Assembly (NCBI GenBank): GCA_016185425.1
Contig: JACPNQ010000028.1
Coordinates: forward strand, 248,001 to 312,000
DNA length: 64,000 nt
Direction of reading: 5' to 3'
From: Acidobacteriota bacterium
Lineage (GTDB): Bacteria > Acidobacteriota > Terriglobia > Bryobacterales > Bryobacteraceae
In this document: positions 1-8,586 of the stretch, piece after piece
How positions within the stretch are numbered: position 1 is the first letter of the stretch
Layout of the letters: each line of letters starts with the position of its first letter
Program-made: the position numbers and the translations under genes
The notes under the pieces: model-generated
The model's database searches: none
Told to the model about the DNA's origin: nothing
Seen by the model: only the letters and a program-made list of their open reading frames with translations

Positions 1-1
1 G

Positions 2-2392
2 TCAGGTGATCCTACTTCTGCCGGGCGTCAGTTGTTTGACGGCGGAGCGCTGGCCGGGTCGCCCGTGCAACTCGTCTCCGGCGGGATCTTGAGTCGCTGG
101 GCGCTGCTGAACTACGAAACGGGCGCCGTCGGTCCGCCATCAGGGCCTGCGGGCGCGTTCGCTACGTTTGCCGCATCGAGTGGTGTTTTACAGGCGTTCC
201 GGGATGGCCTGATTGTGCAGATCTCTGGCCGTACTCTGTTGGTTTCGGGCGTGATCTTGGCCCGCTATCAAGCGCTCGGACTGGCTGCCGGAAAACTCGG
301 TGCGCCAACAAATGAGGAGTTCACGTCCAGCGGAGTCCGTCGCCAGGACTTTGAAGGCGGTTATATGACATACGCCCCGGGCAGCGATGTCGTCAATGTC
401 GTCGAGAGCGTGCGCAAGCCGGCGATATCTGTGCTGCCGTCCTCCGCAGTCGCCGGGTCGAGAATTCGTCTCGCGGCGGGTGGCTTCCCGGATAACAGCA
501 CGTTGCGCGTCAGCACCACGGGTCTGCCTGATTTCATTGTCCGTGCAACAAATGGATCCTATGCCTGGGATGCCTGGATTCCCGCCGATTCCCCGAGTCG
601 TACGGTCACCGTGCGCGCGGTCGTAACGACTGCCTCCACCACTGCCGCGGAAGCGACTTATTCAGTGCGATCCGCCGCAGAATCGCGCCCAAAGCTGACA
701 AAAGTGCGCGGCGATGCGCAATCAGGTGCGCCTGGAACACGCCTTCCGATCCCGCTCCGGGTGAACCTGAAGGACGAGAGCGGTTCGCCTCTCGTCGGTG
801 TCACTGTGACCTATGCCGCCTCGCCCGGTGCAGAGATCTCTCCAAGAAGCACGTCTACTGACATAAATGGCGACGCTGAAGCCGTCCTCCGCTTGCCCTC
901 CGGCTCTGGCATTGCGCTGGCAACCGCTGAGGCCTCGCGGCAAGTGGTCACTTTCAGCGCCCAAGTCACCGGTACGGCTGTCTCCAACTTTCCCAAGATC
1001 AGCTTCGACGGCAACTCCTACGTGGGCTCCGCCGCCGCTATCTTGAAGTATTTCCAAGACAAAGGCGATTTGCAGAACGCTGCCGGTACGGTTACCGCAG
1101 CCTCGGTCGACTCCTACTTGCGCAATTTCTGCACGCTCGACAGCCAGGCAAACCAAATCTGCGACGGGTACTTGAGTAATCCGGAAGTTGCTAATTTATG
1201 GCGGCTGATCAACTTCGCGGGCGGAGGACTGGAGATCATTCCCGTCGCCGCCGTGGAATTGGGCATCCGCGAAGCCCTCGCCGGAGGGTCGCCGGTACTG
1301 ATTAGCCTGCGGTTGACCGATGGCACGGCCGCCGCGGTTGTTGCGACCGGCGTGAATGCTGATGGCAGCATCCAGATCATGGATCCGAACCCGCGCCAGC
1401 CGCGCACGGGGTTGGCGGACTATCTCGCCGCGAAAGCAGAAATCAAAGGTGCGCTAAGATTTGTGCCCCGCGCGGCAGCGGCCGGCGGATTTCTGCTAAC
1501 CGCCTACGGCACAAGCACTTCCGTCTCTTCGCCCGCTGGGACTTGCGGGCCGGCGTTCGGAGTTCCCGGCGCGGACGCGACAACATTATTCGTCTATTGC
1601 GACGGAACGCAGGCGGTTTATCAAGCCGAAATCGCCGCCACAAACGCCTACCGCGGTTCGCTCACCGATCTCGCCGCTGGCGGTCCGCGCTTCGAGCTGA
1701 ACGGACTGCGAAGCGGATCGTTCCGTGTCTCCAGGCCATCGCTAACGTGGGAATTAGCGACGCTAGAGGCCACTTTTAGTGCAACTTCTGTACTGAATGC
1801 AGCTAGTTTTGCACCAGATTTCGCACCTGGAACCGCCATTTCGATCTTCGGATTGGGCCTTGCGAGAGCGCAAAACGAGACAACCGTCGAGATCGGCGGC
1901 CGCTCCGCCGCCGTCATTTTCGCAACGCCATTCCAAGTTAACGCAGTGATTCCACTCGACTTGCCCTCAGGTTCCTGGCCCCTCCGCCTCACCAGCCCGT
2001 TCGGCTCCTCCGAAGCCCAAGTCGAAGTGCGCGACGCTTCGCCGGCCATTTTCCGATTGAGCGACTCGCAAGCTGCTGTAACGAATCAGGATGGGAGTTT
2101 GAACGCGCCGAACAACCCGGCACCACGCGGGCAAGTGATCGTGTTGTATGGGACGGGGTTCGGGGCTGTACAGGCGGCGCAAGGAAGTTTGCGGCGGACT
2201 GTGCAGGCGGTGACGGTGCGGGGAGCGGGTGTGGATCTGCCCGTTGTATACGCCGGACTCACTCCTGGGTCAATCGGACTCTACCAGTTGAACGTACAGC
2301 TTCCCTCGGACATGCCGCCGGGGCTGTTTCAGGCCCTGGAAATCCGGGAAGGCGGAGTTGCGGCGAACGCCATCGCGGTTGCAATCCGCTGA
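2..2392 (+). CDS. Secreted LGFP/Ig/C39-like/TIGR03437 multidomain protein (5' partial)
   Basis: The reading frame is open from base 2, so the true N-terminus lies left of the window; 796 residues are visible. About the first 125 residues carry LGFP-type repeats (VILARYQALG...KLGAPTNEE), common in cell-envelope proteins. A short Ig-like segment follows, then an invasin-like Ig domain (roughly nucleotides 690-990). A C39-peptidase-like fold covers about 1000-1480, where the usual catalytic Cys and His positions appear to hold Ser (NSYVGSAAAIL) and Ala (TAAAVVATG). The last ~190 residues are a TIGR03437-type domain (VLNAASFAPDFAPG, ALEIREGG), typical of Solibacter-lineage secreted proteins. Probably a non-enzymatic surface or adhesive protein. 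The C39 assignment is by motif spacing only. Domain order is fairly secure; function is unknown. Confidence 0.8.
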   Translation, partial: SGDPTSAGRQLFDGGALAGSPVQLVSGGILSRWALLNYETGAVGPPSGPAGAFATFAASSGVLQAFRDGLIVQISGRTLLVSGVILARYQALGLAAGKLGAPTNEEFTSSGVRRQDFEGGYMTYAPGSDVVNVVESVRKPAISVLPSSAVAGSRIRLAAGGFPDNSTLRVSTTGLPDFIVRATNGSYAWDAWIPADSPSRTVTVRAVVTTASTTAAEATYSVRSAAESRPKLTKVRGDAQSGAPGTRLPIPLRVNLKDESGSPLVGVTVTYAASPGAEISPRSTSTDINGDAEAVLRLPSGSGIALATAEASRQVVTFSAQVTGTAVSNFPKISFDGNSYVGSAAAILKYFQDKGDLQNAAGTVTAASVDSYLRNFCTLDSQANQICDGYLSNPEVANLWRLINFAGGGLEIIPVAAVELGIREALAGGSPVLISLRLTDGTAAAVVATGVNADGSIQIMDPNPRQPRTGLADYLAAKAEIKGALRFVPRAAAAGGFLLTAYGTSTSVSSPAGTCGPAFGVPGADATTLFVYCDGTQAVYQAEIAATNAYRGSLTDLAAGGPRFELNGLRSGSFRVSRPSLTWELATLEATFSATSVLNAASFAPDFAPGTAISIFGLGLARAQNETTVEIGGRSAAVIFATPFQVNAVIPLDLPSGSWPLRLTSPFGSSEAQVEVRDASPAIFRLSDSQAAVTNQDGSLNAPNNPAPRGQVIVLYGTGFGAVQAAQGSLRRTVQAVTVRGAGVDLPVVYAGLTPGSIGLYQLNVQLPSDMPPGLFQALEIREGGVAANAIAVAIR

Positions 2393-2775
2393 TTCTTCGC
2401 CATTTGGGCCTTGTATGACAAAAAAATGCATTTTGATGGACCGGAGCGAATGTTCTTCTGGAAATTTGGTTTAGATATTGCATATACTGAACAACGGAAG
2501 ACCCGTCTCCGGGGCCGCCCGTACCCCAACTCTGTTTGGGATCTGTGGACTGGAACAGGACTGCTTCTGGTGTTAGGCGCAATTCCCGCCGCGAGAATCC
2601 CGCGGCCAAGACAAAAAAATTCAAATCAAAACAACGTACGCCAAACCCGACGGGCCTCCACCGCAACTAACCCGGCGACAGCCGGACCGGCCGGTGCGAG
2701 AAACGCGAGGCAAGGCAAAACTTTTTGGGTTATTCTTCGTTAGTTCGAGTTTCGAAAATTGTTAAGGAGAAGGAA
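2393..2775 (+). promoter_or_regulatory. 383-nt gene-free leader region upstream of secreted protein gene
   Basis: No convincing gene lies here. A TATACT -10-like hexamer sits at 2483-2488 without a good -35 partner; if used, it would give a leader of about 285 nt. The region holds several short hairpins (for example CCGCG-N7-CGCGG near 2590-2610) and an A-rich unpaired-looking stretch around 2612-2637. I do not recognise a named riboswitch. A strong ribosome-binding site (AAGGAGAAGG) ends just before the ATG at 2776. Confidence 0.35.
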
Positions 2776-4740
2776 ATGGTAGATTTCCGCAAATGGTTCC
2801 CTGCTTTGGCAGTGGTCGCGCTGGCCTTTGGCGCAGCGTCCACAGCCAATGCTCAGCAGGTCGCCGCGTTTAGCTGTGTTGGAAACGCAGGCGTCCCGCC
2901 CATCGTTCGGGCGGAAGGGCTGACGGAACTCGTTGGTGACCTGGTTCTGAACTGCAACGGTGGTACTCCCACTGCCGCGGGCTCTCTTGTGCCCCAGGCG
3001 AACGTTCAGATCTTTTTGAACACCAACGTGACCAGCCGTCTAACGAGCGATCCCTGGAGCGAAGCCCTCCTAATGATCGACGAACCCGGTCCGACCGCGC
3101 AGCGTTACTGCTCGGTTAATGGCGGGTGTGCGATCTTGGGCGTTGGCGGCGCTACGGGCGTCGCCTACAACGCAACTGGTGCCACTGGCGTTCCCAATGT
3201 TTTCCAGGGCCGTCAATCCGGTGCCAATTCGATCGTCTGGCTCGGTGTGCCGATTGATCCCCCGGGTACGACTGCTACCCGGGTCATTCGCATCACCAAC
3301 GTTCGCGCCAACGCGAACCAGCTTGGCGTCTCGAGCACTCTCATCCCCACGCAGATCGTTATGTTCGTGTCGGTGACCGGCACGACTTCGGTCCCGATCA
3401 ACAACCCGCAGCAGACGGTTGCTTTCATCCAGCCCGGCCTGAGCTTCTCGGTTCGCCAGGCTGTTAGCAGCTACCTGCAGTGCGTCTCGTTCAACAGCGC
3501 GGCGTCGACGGATAACACGAAGGCGCTTAACAATGGGATGGGTACAGTCGTTCGCTTCGGCGAGGGATTTGCCAGCTCATTCAAGCGTCGCAACGTGGCC
3601 GCGTTCTCGAACGCCGATACTTCACCGGTACCGGTGGACCAGAATACTCCGGGCGCCATCTACAACTCGGAAACTGGTTTCTACAATACAAGCCCGGTTT
3701 CCGTATCAGTATCTTGTGGTGGTACTCCCTTAACTTGTACTAACACTGCGGGTGGCTCGGTCAACGGCTTAAGCGCGGCCGGCTTGGCCGACCACGGTAC
3801 TCGCCTGATGGCTCGTTTCGCAAACGTACCCGCAGGTGTTGTGCTGTATGCTTCGGTTTATCCGGTGGTGACCTGCTCGGATTGCGGTCCGTCCAGCCGT
3901 CCGGCCATCACTGCAAGCCGTAATGCCACATCGTCGAGCTTGACGCAGGCCCGGTTGGTCACAACTGACGCCAACGGCGGCGGAGCGTTCTCGGCTGTTA
4001 TCGCCACGAACACGTCGACGGAAGCGCTGTTGGCCACCGGTAACCCGACGATCGCGAGCGCGCCAATTGCACTGAACAACGGTGCTGGCACGGCTGTCTG
4101 GGAAGTAATGAACGCTGATCCGCTCGTCTCGCAGACTTACGAGTTCGGCATCGGTGTTTCCTACACTGCCAACACGTCCAACAACTTGCCTGGCCTCGGC
4201 TCGGCCACGGTTGCCGGCAGCTTCGCGCCGCTGAGCACCGTGACCACAGCTTCGGCTTCGGCTCCGGTCCCGCGCTTTGCTGACACCAGCACGGCTCGTA
4301 CGATCTTCACCATCAGCGCCTGCACCACGAACATCCTGTTCGTGTTCCTGACCAACCAGGCTGGTTTCGATTCGGGTATTGCCATCAGCAACACTTCGGT
4401 CGATCCGTTTGGTACGGCTCCGCAGAGCGGTCCTTGCAAGCTGAATTACTACGGTGAGACCACCGGTGGTGGCGCTGCCCCGGCAGCCCAGACCTCCGCG
4501 GTCGTGCCGGCCGGTAAGCAGCTCACGGCTGTTCTGTCGACGGGCGGTAACTTTGGAATCGCGGCCACGCCGGGCTTCCAAGGCTACATGATTGCTCAGT
4601 GCCAGTTCCAGTATGCTCACGGCTTCGCCTTCATCAGCGACGTCGGTGCGAACCGCGTTTCCGAAGCTTACCTGGGTCTGATCCTCGACTCCGGTCTGCC
4701 TTCGCGTACGTTGTTCCAGAGCGAAATCCTGGGCCACTAA
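2776..4740 (+). CDS. Secreted acidobacterial protein of unnamed family
   Basis: A 654-residue protein. I start it at ATG 2776, not at the longer in-frame start at 2725, because AAGGAGAAGG lies directly upstream and the N-terminus then reads as a clean signal peptide (MVDFRKWFPALAVVALAFG, AlaAsnAla cleavage region). The mature part is rich in Thr, Ser, Asn, Gly and Ala with few charges and scattered Cys pairs (VTCSDCG, SGPCKLNYYG), suggesting a beta-rich exported protein. The C-terminal third (TNQAGFDSGIAISNTSVDP...AHGFAFISDVG) resembles a segment I associate with other Solibacter-lineage secreted proteins, but I cannot give it a family name. It sits between two TIGR03437 proteins and ends at a strong terminator. 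Export is well supported; function is unknown. Confidence 0.75.
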   Translation: MVDFRKWFPALAVVALAFGAASTANAQQVAAFSCVGNAGVPPIVRAEGLTELVGDLVLNCNGGTPTAAGSLVPQANVQIFLNTNVTSRLTSDPWSEALLMIDEPGPTAQRYCSVNGGCAILGVGGATGVAYNATGATGVPNVFQGRQSGANSIVWLGVPIDPPGTTATRVIRITNVRANANQLGVSSTLIPTQIVMFVSVTGTTSVPINNPQQTVAFIQPGLSFSVRQAVSSYLQCVSFNSAASTDNTKALNNGMGTVVRFGEGFASSFKRRNVAAFSNADTSPVPVDQNTPGAIYNSETGFYNTSPVSVSVSCGGTPLTCTNTAGGSVNGLSAAGLADHGTRLMARFANVPAGVVLYASVYPVVTCSDCGPSSRPAITASRNATSSSLTQARLVTTDANGGGAFSAVIATNTSTEALLATGNPTIASAPIALNNGAGTAVWEVMNADPLVSQTYEFGIGVSYTANTSNNLPGLGSATVAGSFAPLSTVTTASASAPVPRFADTSTARTIFTISACTTNILFVFLTNQAGFDSGIAISNTSVDPFGTAPQSGPCKLNYYGETTGGGAAPAAQTSAVVPAGKQLTAVLSTGGNFGIAATPGFQGYMIAQCQFQYAHGFAFISDVGANRVSEAYLGLILDSGLPSRTLFQSEILGH

Positions 4741-4770
4741 AGCGATCGCCTATCAGGCGTAACCACGGTC

Positions 4771-4800
4771 AAGGGGGGAGCTTCGGCTTCCCCCTTTTCT
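4771..4800 (+). terminator. Rho-independent terminator
   Basis: An 11-bp stem (AAGGGGGGAGC / GCTTCCCCCTT, one G-U pair) closed by a TTCG tetraloop and followed by TTCT. It lies 31 bases after the stop of the 654-aa secreted protein gene. Confidence 0.85.
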
Positions 4801-4977
4801 TGTTAACCGGCAGGGAATGTAACAATTAGATTCCCAGTCGACTTATCTATCCTTTTCTTCACATTCCTCGCTACTAGACGTAGACTTAAGGTGTTAACAT
4901 GTAGGGTGTTCGCTCCCACGTCTCTTTGGCGTTTCCCCGTTTCCCGCGTCCCCAATTCCAGAATCAAAGAGGTCTTA

Positions 4978-7900
4978 ATGTCCATCCTCCGACGGACCCA
5001 GCAGATGAGTGCCTGTGCCGCTTTGGCCGCGTTCGCCGCGCTCGCCCAAGTTCCCACAAACCTCTACTTACTGCCGAATTCTTCTGCAACGGCGCCGACG
5101 ACGTATGCCTATCGAACGGACCCATTCAGCCAGTTGACGTCCTTCTCCGTGCAACCCGGCGCGGCCTTTCTGCTGATGCATCCGAATGGGCAGAAACTAT
5201 ACTCGATAGCCCGTTCCGGCGCCGACACGTTGTTAGTATTGGACGCGAACAGTCCGGGTACTGTAATCAAGCGGCAGAGTCTCGGACAGGCGGAAGCGGC
5301 AGTGCTCTCGCCTGACGGACGGCGCCTAGTGATTGCCGCCGGGTCGCTTCATATCGTCGATACCACGAGTGACACGATCCTCGCGTCGCTATCCGACGTC
5401 GGGAATACGCCAATCGACGTTGCCATCGCCCTTGATGGCTCGCGAGCATTTGTACTGAGCCAAGTCTCAAACAAGCTTACGGCAGTCGATCTGAATACAA
5501 ACACGGTGGCCGGTCCTGCGATCACAGTTCCCGGTGCGGCCACGGGGGTTGCTGTTGGAAACAATGGCTTGGTGTATGTATCGACCGTCAACCTGATTCA
5601 AGTTATCGACGGACGCTCTATGACGGTCGTCAAAGAGATCCAATTGAATGCCAGCCCAGGAAAACTGATCTTTACTCCCGATGGTCAAAATGCACTGACG
5701 GTTAATCGGACGCCCGTAACGGGCTCGTCGGTGCTGTTCTTTGATGTGCCCGGCAATAAGTTGTTGGGGACGATTCCGAACTTCGGTGTGGTCCTCGATC
5801 GTGTGGTGTTCGGTTCTGGGAATCGTGTTTACGGGTTTTCTGCCCAGACCTCGACAATCTACGAGATTAGTACGAGTCCGCTCAACATCAATCCGCCCCA
5901 GTTTTCCGGATTTACCGAAACAACAGGTATTTTGGATTTGGCCGTGTCCGGTGAAGTGCCAAATTCGCGCTTTTTGTTCGTTCTGAAGCAGGGAACGATC
6001 CGCCGGTTCGATCTGTCCTCCAATCCGGCGTTGGACTCCGGCGCCGCCGCAACGCCACCACAGTTCGGCTCGATGGTTCATTTAACCCAGCAGTCGACGG
6101 GGACGCCCACCGCGATCTTGGCGTATAACACGGCACAGACTACTACACCAGGAGGCACTTACCTCCCACTTATTGCGCGAGTTACCAACTCGGTTGGCCG
6201 GCCGCTATTCGGAGTAAATGTAACGTTCTCGACCGATAATCCGAATGCGCAGATTCTGGGCGCGACAGTTGCCACAAATACGCAGGGGTGGGCGCAGACA
6301 ACCGTTGTCGCTCCATCAAGCGCTGGTACTTTCAATGTTACTGCTGCCGCGGGTCCCGGTCCCGGCCAGCCTACTGCGACCTACGTGTTGACCACGAGCA
6401 CCGGCTCTACTGGCGGCACGGCAACCGGACTGCTTACGATTGCGGGAGGTCAGGGGCAGTTGGTTGCCGAGCGCTTCCTGCTGAAAGAACCGCTCGCCGT
6501 CAAACTTCGCGACAATAATGGGAATCCTGTCGCCGGACAGGTCATCACCTTCACGCTCACGAATGGATCCGCCACGCTCAGTGCCTCGACGTCGGATGGC
6601 ACCGCGATCGGGAATGTAACCTGTAGCGGAACGTCGTGCACGGCTGTTACCGACGCTCAAGGCATCGCACAGATCGGCATGCTCGCCGACCTGGCCTTTG
6701 GTGGACTCGGCTATACACAGCAGACAATAACCGCCACGAACGGGCAGGCTACCGTCAATTTCTATGTCACGACATATGGTCTTGGCGGTATCGGCGGTGG
6801 CACACCAGTGTCGCCACAAATAGTACGAGTGAAACCGGAGCAAACCGAGAATCTGATCATCGCGCAGACAGGTACGACGCTGAACGACGCGGTCCAGATT
6901 CGAGTCGTCACGATCACCGGCCAGCCGATCCCGAACGTTGCTCTGCGCGTGCGGACCGGAAACACCGATCCAGCCTTGGGTCCGGTTGCGGCTTGCAACG
7001 GCGAAGGCGATGTGGCGCTCACGGATGCCACAGGGCTGGCTTCGTGCAATCTAAAGGTCGGGGGCAAGATCGGGCTGACGTCGCTTAACATTGATGTGGG
7101 CGGCGGACAAGGTCTGGGCGGCGCGTCCATCAATCTCGATGTACGCCCCGGTCCACCGGCAAATCTTCGCATTCTGCAGGGAAACAACCAGAGCGGCAAT
7201 CCGGGACAGCGTTTGACCCTTGCGTTTGTTGTTCAGGTGGAAGATGCCTCCGGCAATGTGCTGCCTGGACAGGCAGCCACGTGGGAAATCGTTACTCCGA
7301 ACTCGATCACGCTGTCGAACGTGGTCACGGTCGCCGATTCCTCCGGACGGCTCTCGGCGCTCGGAACGCTCGGCCAGGTGGCAGGCTCCAACCAGGTCCG
7401 GGTGCGCGTCGGGGCGATTGTCCAGACGTTCAATTTCACGACGAATCTGACGATCAGCCAGTTGGTAAAAGTAAGCGGCGATGGCCAGACCGCCCTTGTG
7501 AACCAGCCGTTCGCCGGCACTCTGGTCGTGGAAGTTCGTGACGAGCGGAACACACCGGTTCCGAATCAGGCGGTTGCCTGGAGCGTAACTGGTGGAAGTG
7601 CGACGTTGAGCGCTTCGACGGCCGCCACCGACGCGAATGGCCGCTCAACGATCACGGTCCGCGCTGGAAATACAGCAGGCACGGTTACCGTGCAAGCCTC
7701 ATTGCGCAACCTGACTCAGGCCTTTACGCTAACCGTCCGTCCTCCCGGACCTGTCTTTACCGCGGCAGGGATCGTGACGACGGCGCGCAACCAGCCCGGC
7801 ATCGCGCCATGCGGTTTAGCGACTATCTACGGCAGCAACATCGCGATCGGCGTCACTGGGGTGGTGAACACCACCTTCAATGGTGTCGGCGCCTTGCCGC

Positions 7901-8496
7901 TCAGCTACAACGGCGTGGAAATCGAAATGGGCGGAGCCGGCGCACCGATTCTTGCCGTGGCTAACCAGGCGGGAACCGAGTCGCTGGTGGTACAGGCTCC
8001 ATGCGAGCTCGCCGCCCCCGGACGCACGACTGTAACGATTCGGATTCCGGGCGCACAGGCCACCGTGGAGAACGTGCAGGTCTTCCGTGCCGCTCCCGGA
8101 GTCTTCGAAACACCGGCCACAAGCAGCCAACGCGCCTACGCCGCGATTGTCCGTCCCGACGGCAGCTATGTTACCCCCACCAACCCGGCCCGCCGCGGTG
8201 AAGTGGTGATGGCGGCTGTCACGGGCCTCGGCCAGACATCGCCGGCCGCGGCAACCAACCGCATCGGTATCGGTACCCAGACCGTCACGGCTCCGCTTAT
8301 TGTGGGCCTGAACGACCAGGGCGTCCGCATTGTGTCCGCCGCCTATGCGCCGGGTCTGATCGGCGTCTACTGGGTGGCATTTGAAATTCCGCTCGATACC
8401 ACGCCGGGAGCGTTCCGCAGCTTTGCCATTGCCGCGGAGAGCCCGACCGGTGAGCTTGTCTTCGGAAATGGCAGCGCCATCGCCGCCATTCAGTAA
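4978..8496 (+). CDS. Secreted YVTN-type propeller with five Ig-like domains and TIGR03437 C-terminus
   Basis: A 1172-residue protein. ATG 4978 is preferred over the upstream in-frame start at 4891 because it gives a signal peptide (MSILRRTQQMSACAALAAFA) and is preceded by AAGAGG. Residues ~40-360 form a YVTN-like beta-propeller (SPDGRRLVIAAG, VDLNTNTVAGPAI). Five consecutive invasin/Big_1-like Ig domains follow (repeated pattern of NGxPVxGxxVTF...TDxxGxA), covering roughly 370-930. The C-terminal ~240 residues are a TIGR03437-type domain (GLATIYGSNIAIG, APGLIGVYWVAFEIP). The architecture suggests a long extracellular stalk with a propeller head, possibly adhesive or polymer binding; that role is inference. 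It ends at a perfect hairpin terminator. Confidence 0.85.
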   Translation: MSILRRTQQMSACAALAAFAALAQVPTNLYLLPNSSATAPTTYAYRTDPFSQLTSFSVQPGAAFLLMHPNGQKLYSIARSGADTLLVLDANSPGTVIKRQSLGQAEAAVLSPDGRRLVIAAGSLHIVDTTSDTILASLSDVGNTPIDVAIALDGSRAFVLSQVSNKLTAVDLNTNTVAGPAITVPGAATGVAVGNNGLVYVSTVNLIQVIDGRSMTVVKEIQLNASPGKLIFTPDGQNALTVNRTPVTGSSVLFFDVPGNKLLGTIPNFGVVLDRVVFGSGNRVYGFSAQTSTIYEISTSPLNINPPQFSGFTETTGILDLAVSGEVPNSRFLFVLKQGTIRRFDLSSNPALDSGAAATPPQFGSMVHLTQQSTGTPTAILAYNTAQTTTPGGTYLPLIARVTNSVGRPLFGVNVTFSTDNPNAQILGATVATNTQGWAQTTVVAPSSAGTFNVTAAAGPGPGQPTATYVLTTSTGSTGGTATGLLTIAGGQGQLVAERFLLKEPLAVKLRDNNGNPVAGQVITFTLTNGSATLSASTSDGTAIGNVTCSGTSCTAVTDAQGIAQIGMLADLAFGGLGYTQQTITATNGQATVNFYVTTYGLGGIGGGTPVSPQIVRVKPEQTENLIIAQTGTTLNDAVQIRVVTITGQPIPNVALRVRTGNTDPALGPVAACNGEGDVALTDATGLASCNLKVGGKIGLTSLNIDVGGGQGLGGASINLDVRPGPPANLRILQGNNQSGNPGQRLTLAFVVQVEDASGNVLPGQAATWEIVTPNSITLSNVVTVADSSGRLSALGTLGQVAGSNQVRVRVGAIVQTFNFTTNLTISQLVKVSGDGQTALVNQPFAGTLVVEVRDERNTPVPNQAVAWSVTGGSATLSASTAATDANGRSTITVRAGNTAGTVTVQASLRNLTQAFTLTVRPPGPVFTAAGIVTTARNQPGIAPCGLATIYGSNIAIGVTGVVNTTFNGVGALPLSYNGVEIEMGGAGAPILAVANQAGTESLVVQAPCELAAPGRTTVTIRIPGAQATVENVQVFRAAPGVFETPATSSQRAYAAIVRPDGSYVTPTNPARRGEVVMAAVTGLGQTSPAAATNRIGIGTQTVTAPLIVGLNDQGVRIVSAAYAPGLIGVYWVAFEIPLDTTPGAFRSFAIAAESPTGELVFGNGSAIAAIQ

Positions 8497-8526
8497 TCCC
8501 CGCACGCTGCATTTCAGCTAAACAAA

Positions 8527-8560
8527 ATCGGGATCGGCTAACCGGCCGATCCCGATCGTT
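8527..8560 (+). terminator. Rho-independent terminator (12-bp perfect stem)
   Basis: ATCGGGATCGGC (8527-8538) pairs perfectly with GCCGATCCCGAT (8545-8556) around a 6-nt loop, with a weak T-rich tail (CGTTATTT). It separates the Ig/propeller gene from gatB. Confidence 0.8.
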
Positions 8561-8574
8561 ATTTGAGCCCCGCA

Positions 8575-8580
8575 TATAAT
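8575..8580 (+). promoter_or_regulatory. -10 element of gatB, probable leaderless transcript
   Basis: A consensus TATAAT lies six bases before the gatB ATG at 8587, which puts the expected transcription start at or next to the A of the start codon. The intervening bases are only A residues and there is no Shine-Dalgarno sequence. No good -35 is visible at 17 +/- 1 spacing. Confidence 0.5.
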
Positions 8581-8586
8581 AAAAAA

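Noticed and set aside
3769..4737. 322-aa minus-strand open frame
   Set aside because: Entirely antisense to the 654-aa secreted protein gene, with no recognisable domain and Arg-rich shadow composition.
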